Positions 60,160 through 64,000 of a stretch of DNA of 64,000 nt are shown here, one piece after another. Source of the stretch: Streptomyces toxytricini (GTDB lineage Bacteria; Actinomycetota; Actinomycetes; Streptomycetales; Streptomycetaceae); NCBI RefSeq assembly GCF_014649915.1, contig NZ_BMTY01000007.1:1-64000 (forward strand). The letters are read 5' to 3'. The notes under the pieces are model-generated. The model was not told where the DNA came from. It searched no databases and saw only the letters and a program-made list of their open reading frames with translations. The stretch's first letter is position 1. Every line of letters begins with the position of its first letter. Both the position numbers and the translations under genes were made by a program.

Positions 60160-60843
60160 ATGGGGACCGGGGAGAAGGCGGGGAAGCCGGCCGGCGGGCC
60201 GGGCCGGGGCAGGACGCGCCGGGCGGTGCTGTTCGGGGGCCTCGGCGTCGCCGCCGTGGCGGGCGTGGCCGGGGCGGACGAGGTGCGGCGGCTGTGGTGG
60301 CTGCTGCCCGGGGTGTCCAAACCGCGCAAGGAGGGCGAGCTGGACTACGCGGGCGCGGGCTGGACGGCGGCCTCGCCGGCGAACTGGCGGCTGGCGGACC
60401 GGCCGGACGACTACCGGGTCGACCGGATCGTGGTGCATGTCACGCAGGGCGGCTTCGCCTCGTCGGTGGACGCGTTCAGGAATCCGTGGCACAAGGCGTC
60501 GGCCCACTACATAGTCCGCCAGGACGGGCACGTGGAGCAGATGGTCCGCGAGCTGGACGTCGCCTTCCACGCCGGGAACCGCTCGATGAACGAGCGGAGC
60601 ATAGGCATAGAGCACGTCGGCTACGTGGAGCGGCCGCGGGACTTCACGGACGCGATGTACGCGTCCTCGGCGCGGCTCGCCGCCGACATCTGCCGGCGGT
60701 ACGGCATACCGGTCGACCGCAAGCACATCGTGGCGCACTCCGAGGTGCCGGGCACGGACCACACCGATCCCGGGCCGCACTGGGACTGGGACCGGTACCT
60801 GCGCCTGGTGCGGGCCGAGGTGGCGGCCGGGGGCCCCGCCTGA
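60160..60843 (+). CDS. N-acetylmuramoyl-L-alanine amidase, Tat-exported
   Basis: The 227-residue protein has a Tat-like signal ([21 protein letters not shown] near 18-37) and an amidase_2 zinc domain. Motifs include IVVHVTQGG with the first ligand His, [35 protein letters not shown], and [21 protein letters not shown] with the last ligands. It should cleave the muramyl-peptide bond outside the membrane. ATG 60160 is chosen with a GGGGGTGAG stretch upstream; ATG 60118 is a longer alternative. It lies between mnmA and the desulfurase gene in the opposite direction. Confidence 0.9.
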   Translation: MGTGEKAGKPAGGPGRGRTRRAVLFGGLGVAAVAGVAGADEVRRLWWLLPGVSKPRKEGELDYAGAGWTAASPANWRLADRPDDYRVDRIVVHVTQGGFASSVDAFRNPWHKASAHYIVRQDGHVEQMVRELDVAFHAGNRSMNERSIGIEHVGYVERPRDFTDAMYASSARLAADICRRYGIPVDRKHIVAHSEVPGTDHTDPGPHWDWDRYLRLVRAEVAAGGPA

Positions 60844-60854
60844 CCGGGCTTCCG

Positions 60855-62018
60855 TCAGGAGAGCCCGGCGGTGCGGGCGCGTGCGACGGCGGGGCCGATG
60901 GCGGCGGCCACGGCGGCGACGTCCTCCTCGGTGGAGGTGTGGCCGAGGGAGAAGCGCAGGGTGCCGCGGGCCAGCTGCGGGTCGGTTCCGGTCGCGAGGA
61001 GGACGTGGCTGGGCTGGGCCACGCCGGCGGTGCAGGCGGAGCCGGTGGAGCACTCGATGCCCTGGGCGTCGAGCAGGAGCAGCAGCGAGTCGCCCTCGCA
61101 TCCGGGGAAGCTGAAGTGCGCGTTCGCGGGGAGCCGGTTGTCGGGGTCCCCGCCGAGGACGGCATCGGGCACGGCGGCGCGCACGGCGCGGACCAGCTCG
61201 TCGCGCAGCCGTCCGACCTCCGCGGCGAACCGCTCGCGCCGCTCGGCGGCGAGGACGGCGGCGACGGCGAAGGCGGCGATGGCGGGCACGTCGAGGGTCC
61301 CCGAGCGGACGTGCCGCTCCTGGCCGCCGCCGTGCAGGACGGGTACGGGCGTCTGGTCGCGGCCGAGCAGCAGGGCGCCGATGCCGTAGGGGCCGCCGAT
61401 CTTGTGGCCGCTCACGGTCATCGCGGCGAGCCCGCTGTCCCCGAAGCGGACGTCGAGCTGGCCGACGGCCTGGACGGCGTCGGAGTGCAGCGGGACGCCG
61501 AACTCGGCTGCCGCCTCGGCGAGTTCGCGGACCGGCATGACGGTGCCGATCTCGTTGTTGGCCCACATCACGGTGGCCAGCGCCACGTCGCCGGGGTTGC
61601 GGGCGATGGCCTCGCGCAGGTCCTCGGGGCTGACGCGGCCGTACCGGTCGACCGGCAGGTACTCGACGCGGGCGCCCTCCTGCTCGGCCAGCCAGTGGAC
61701 GGCGTCGAGGACGGCGTGGTGCTCGACGGGGCTGGCGAGGACCCGGGTGCGGGCGGGGTCCTGGGCGCGGCGGGCCCAGTAGAGGCCCTTGACGGCGAGG
61801 TTGTCGGCCTCGGTGCCGCCGGCGGTGAAGACGACCTCGCTGGGGCGGGCGCCGAGCGCCTCGGCGAGGGCCTCGCGGGCCTCCTCGACGGTCCGGCGGG
61901 CGCGCCGGCCGGCGGCGTGCAGGGAGGAGGCGTTCCCCGTGGCGGCGAACTGCGCGGTCATCGCCGCGGCGGCCTCCGGGAGCATCGGAGTGGTGGCGGC
62001 GTGGTCGAGGTAGGCCAT
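60855..62018 (-). CDS. Cysteine desulfurase (NifS/IscS type)
   Basis: The 387-residue PLP enzyme takes sulfur from cysteine. PLP Lys206 lies in [10 protein letters not shown], and the persulfide Cys329 in [15 protein letters not shown]; the start [11 protein letters not shown] is typical. The position upstream of mnmA suggests it feeds tRNA thiolation; it may also serve iron-sulfur assembly. ATG 62018 follows GGGA, and TAGAAT at about 10 bases upstream could be the -10 box. It converges with the amidase gene, whose stop is 12 bases from its own. Confidence 0.95.
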   Translation of the reverse strand: MAYLDHAATTPMLPEAAAAMTAQFAATGNASSLHAAGRRARRTVEEAREALAEALGARPSEVVFTAGGTEADNLAVKGLYWARRAQDPARTRVLASPVEHHAVLDAVHWLAEQEGARVEYLPVDRYGRVSPEDLREAIARNPGDVALATVMWANNEIGTVMPVRELAEAAAEFGVPLHSDAVQAVGQLDVRFGDSGLAAMTVSGHKIGGPYGIGALLLGRDQTPVPVLHGGGQERHVRSGTLDVPAIAAFAVAAVLAAERRERFAAEVGRLRDELVRAVRAAVPDAVLGGDPDNRLPANAHFSFPGCEGDSLLLLLDAQGIECSTGSACTAGVAQPSHVLLATGTDPQLARGTLRFSLGHTSTEEDVAAVAAAIGPAVARARTAGLS

Positions 62019-62164
62019 GATTTCCCGATTCTACGAGCCCCGGGGCGCCCGGGACCCACGCCGCCCCCCGCTCCGGCCCGCCGGAGGACCGGCCGCCGGA
62101 CGGCGTCGGCCCCGGCCCCGTCAGCGGGGGCCGGGGCCGGGCCGTCGGGCCGTGCCGCAGCGGG

Positions 62165-63019
62165 TCAGCTCCGCGGGGCGCGGGCCAGCTGGCGGGACTG
62201 GGCGACCAGGCGGTCCTCGGAGTCCCAGACCTCGGCGTCCTCCTCCAGGAAGCCGCCGGCGAGGTTCCGGGTGGTGATGGAGATCCGCAGCGGGCCGGGG
62301 GCGGGGCGGCGGCGGACGTGCGCGGTCAGCTCGACCGTCGGGCTCCAGCCCATCATGCCGAGGTCGAAGCAGGTCGGCGGCAGGGCGTCGACGGCGAGGA
62401 GCAGGGACAGCGGGTCGGCGTCGCGGCCGTCGGACAGCTCGAACCAGGCCCGCATCTCGCCCTTGCCGGAAGGCGCGCCGAGCGCCCAGCCGGCGGTCGC
62501 CGGGTCCAGCCGCAGGCGGAGCCGGTCGACGATGGCGTTGCTGCCGGGGATGGGGGCCGGGCCGGCCTCCGGGCCGAGGCAGGCCTCGTACGGCGGCATC
62601 GCGGGCGGGAGGGCGGTGGTGCGGACGTCGTCCGGGAGGGCGGCGAGGTCGCCGTAGGAGGCGACGACGCGGATGCGCTCGATCTCGGCGCCGGACTCGT
62701 CGTACTGGTACAGGGAGGCCTGGCCGGTGGAGAGGGTGCGGCCGACGCGGACGACTTCGGTGCGGATGACGGCGGGGCCGGGCTCGCTGGAGGTGAGGTA
62801 GTGGGCGGAGACCGTGAAGGGGTCGGGGTGCGGGAGGGCCGCCGCCAGCGCCCTGCCGACCATGGCCAGCAGGTAGCCGCCGTTGACGGCGGTGATGATC
62901 GTCCATCCGGCCGAGAGCTCGGCGTCGTACACCCCGGGCTCGCCGGCCCGCTCGGTGATGGTCGTGTCGCGGTCGAACTCGCTGTCGCCGATGGAGGCCT
63001 GGGCTGCTGCGTATGCCAT
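62165..63019 (-). CDS. Acyl-CoA thioesterase-like double-hotdog protein
   Basis: This 284-residue protein has two hotdog halves of the TesB-like type. The N-half shows AGWTIITAVNGGYLLAMVGRAL and FTVSAHYLTSSEPGPAVI; the C-half shows SLLLAVDALPPTCFDLGMMGW, TVELTAHVRRRPAPGPLRIS and GGFLEEDAEVWDSEDRLVAQSRQ. These suggest thioesterase activity on acyl-CoA. ATG 63019 is preceded by TAGGCT at 7 bases and no ribosome binding site, so the message is probably leaderless. A GCTAC-N6-GTAGC palindrome sits just upstream of that -10 box. Confidence 0.87.
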   Translation of the reverse strand: MAYAAAQASIGDSEFDRDTTITERAGEPGVYDAELSAGWTIITAVNGGYLLAMVGRALAAALPHPDPFTVSAHYLTSSEPGPAVIRTEVVRVGRTLSTGQASLYQYDESGAEIERIRVVASYGDLAALPDDVRTTALPPAMPPYEACLGPEAGPAPIPGSNAIVDRLRLRLDPATAGWALGAPSGKGEMRAWFELSDGRDADPLSLLLAVDALPPTCFDLGMMGWSPTVELTAHVRRRPAPGPLRISITTRNLAGGFLEEDAEVWDSEDRLVAQSRQLARAPRS

Positions 63020-63026
63020 GCGATCG

Positions 63027-63032
63027 AGCCTA
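63027..63032 (-). promoter_or_regulatory. -10 element of a probable leaderless transcript
   Basis: TAGGCT (read leftward) ends exactly 7 bases before the thioesterase ATG, matching the spacing seen at 16165, 33080 and 42271. Confidence 0.5.
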
Positions 63033-63041
63033 CAACCGAAG

Positions 63042-63057
63042 GCTACTAAGCGGTAGC
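63042..63057. promoter_or_regulatory. Operator-like palindrome at the thioesterase promoter
   Basis: GCTAC-TAAGCG-GTAGC has perfect 5-bp arms and lies between the -10 and -35 regions of the thioesterase gene. The size fits a TetR or MarR operator, possibly of fatty acid metabolism. Confidence 0.4.
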
Positions 63058-63077
63058 TTTTCAGGGTGACGCGGTGG

Positions 63078-63734
63078 TCACGGCTCCTCGGACACAGCGG
63101 AGCGACGGTTCCAGGCCAGCGGGGCCCGCCAGTGGAACTGCATGGCGAGCAGCCGCAGCACGAAGGTCGTGACGATGGCGGCGGCCGTGGTCAGTGCGTT
63201 CAGCGCGTCGAAGGCGATGGAGAGGGCGACCATCGCCGCGCCGACGGTCGCGGGCACCGCGTACATCTCGCGGTCGCGCAGCAGCGAGGGCACCTCGTTG
63301 ACGAGGACGTCGCGCAGGACGCCGCCGCCGACGGCCGTGGCCAGCCCTAGCGCGGCCGACGCCGTCAGGCCGAGCCCGTACTCGTACGCCTTCGTCGTGC
63401 CCGTCACGCAGAACAGGGCCAGGCCCGCGGCGTCGAAGACGTTGATCGCCCGGTTGATGCGCTGCACCTCGGGGTGGAGGAAGAAGACGATGGCCGCGGC
63501 GATCAGCGGGGTGACGAAGAAGCTGAGCTCGCCGAAGGCCGCCGGCGGGACCGCGCCGATGACCAGGTCGCGGAAGAGGCCGCCGCCCAGGGCGGTCACC
63601 TCGGCGAGGACGGCGATGCCGAAGACGTCGAAGTTCTTGCGTACGGCGAGCAGGGCGCCCGCGGTGGCGAAGACGAAGATGCCCGCGAGGTCCAGGGCGT
63701 GCTGGATGCCGGGCGGGAAGAGGTCGTGGAGCAC
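63078..63734 (-). CDS. TRIC-like/UPF0126 membrane protein
   Basis: This 218-residue protein has about seven membrane segments in two repeats, each with the glycine motif of the family: VLAEVTALGGGLFRDLVIGAVPP near 45-66 and LGLATAVGGGVLRDVLVNEVPSLL near 130. The family holds prokaryotic trimeric cation channels related to TRIC. The GTG start 63734 gives the family length; the N-terminal extension of the open frame is not conserved in character. It is the first gene of a leftward pair, 59 bases before the thioesterase gene. Confidence 0.9.
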   Translation of the reverse strand: MLHDLFPPGIQHALDLAGIFVFATAGALLAVRKNFDVFGIAVLAEVTALGGGLFRDLVIGAVPPAAFGELSFFVTPLIAAAIVFFLHPEVQRINRAINVFDAAGLALFCVTGTTKAYEYGLGLTASAALGLATAVGGGVLRDVLVNEVPSLLRDREMYAVPATVGAAMVALSIAFDALNALTTAAAIVTTFVLRLLAMQFHWRAPLAWNRRSAVSEEP

Positions 63735-63811
63735 CGCCCCATTGTGCCGCCCGCCCGCGGCCGGACCGCAGGACGCCCTTCCCGTGCCCGCCGGACGGCC
63801 CCGCGGACAGG

Positions 63812-63856
63812 CCGGCGGCCCGGACACCGACCGCTACTCGGTGTCCGGGCCGCCGG
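63812..63856. terminator. Strong terminator
   Basis: A perfect 19-bp stem with a 7-base loop begins 31 bases after the stop of the partial transporter gene at the window end. It probably terminates that leftward transcript. Confidence 0.85.
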
Positions 63857-63886
63857 ACGAAGGTGCCCCAGAGGCGGGCCGTCTGT

Positions 63887-64000
63887 CTAGGGCGTCACCG
63901 CCGCCAGGGCGTCCGCCGCACCCGGCAGGGCCGGGTCGCCGGGCGCCTGGTCGGGGGCGTTCTCCGGGTGGTGGCAGGCCACTTGGTGCCCGGCGACCGG
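63887..64000 (-). CDS. Peptide ABC transporter ATPase, C-terminal end (partial)
   Basis: The last 37 codons of a gene entering from the right edge end in TAG. The sequence GHQVACHHPEN near the right end is the cysteine-containing C-terminal motif of OppD/DppF-type oligopeptide importer ATPases (normally G..VACH). A variable Pro/Ala tail follows. The assignment rests on this short motif only. Confidence 0.6.
   Translation of the reverse strand, partial: PVAGHQVACHHPENAPDQAPGDPALPGAADALAAVTP

Overview
The window is high-G+C actinobacterial chromosome with strong third-position GC bias, GTG and TTG starts and purine-rich ribosome binding sites. Gene content and order match the core arm of a Streptomyces chromosome. 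From memory, the order accB-accE, cimA, aguA, orphan urease genes, ilvE, leuB, proline catabolism genes, serA, ilvC-ilvN-ilvB, a GGDEF protein, gatB-gatA-gatC, rmdB, ligA, mnmA resembles S. coelicolor SCO5535 down to about SCO5487; no alignment was run. No insertion sequence, prophage, CRISPR array, rRNA or tRNA gene was seen.

Layout. 0-6 kb: end of an unknown gene, an acyl-CoA carboxylase beta/epsilon pair, a YceI protein, a membrane protein and citramalate synthase. Citramalate synthase is preceded by a short leader peptide with two Ile codons and a terminator hairpin. 6-12 kb: a minus-strand operon encoding a fused UreAB subunit, UreC, agmatine deiminase and a TetR regulator, diverging from an NCS1 permease across a 19-bp operator-like inverted repeat. 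12-29 kb: branched-chain amino acid and serine synthesis (ilvE, leuB, serA, ilvC, ilvN, ilvB with its leader-peptide attenuator). Embedded here are proline degradation genes with a PucR-type regulator, a LysR/oxidoreductase pair, an AAC(2')-like acetyltransferase and a nitroreductase.

29-46 kb is more accessory: a membrane diguanylate cyclase with a degenerate EAL domain and a consensus BldD box upstream, a 2-hydroxyacid dehydrogenase, an aldo/keto reductase, a PQQ-type sugar dehydrogenase lipoprotein, a large LuxR/STAND regulator, an MMPL transporter and small enzymes. It ends with an iron-box-controlled operon of penicillin-acylase-like and GNAT proteins resembling the DesG/DesH pair linked to acylated desferrioxamines. 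46-64 kb is housekeeping: gatCAB with a small membrane protein gene inside, rmdB (c-di-GMP turnover), ligA, a short MetE-like protein, an SDR, an AraC-type regulator with its divergent reductase, mnmA and a cysteine desulfurase around a Tat-type amidase, a thioesterase, a TRIC-like membrane protein, and the end of a peptide ABC transporter ATPase.

How the genes work together. CimA, LeuB, IlvBN, IlvC and IlvE cover most steps of isoleucine, valine and leucine synthesis, and two of these transcription units carry leader-peptide attenuators. MnmA and the desulfurase form a tRNA-thiolation pair. GatCAB makes Gln-tRNA(Gln). Two c-di-GMP enzymes of opposite predicted activity lie 20 kb apart. The least understood unit is the urease-like/agmatine deiminase operon: the UreC keeps every metal ligand but has Val where canonical ureases have the flap cysteine, and no nickel-insertion gene is present in the window.
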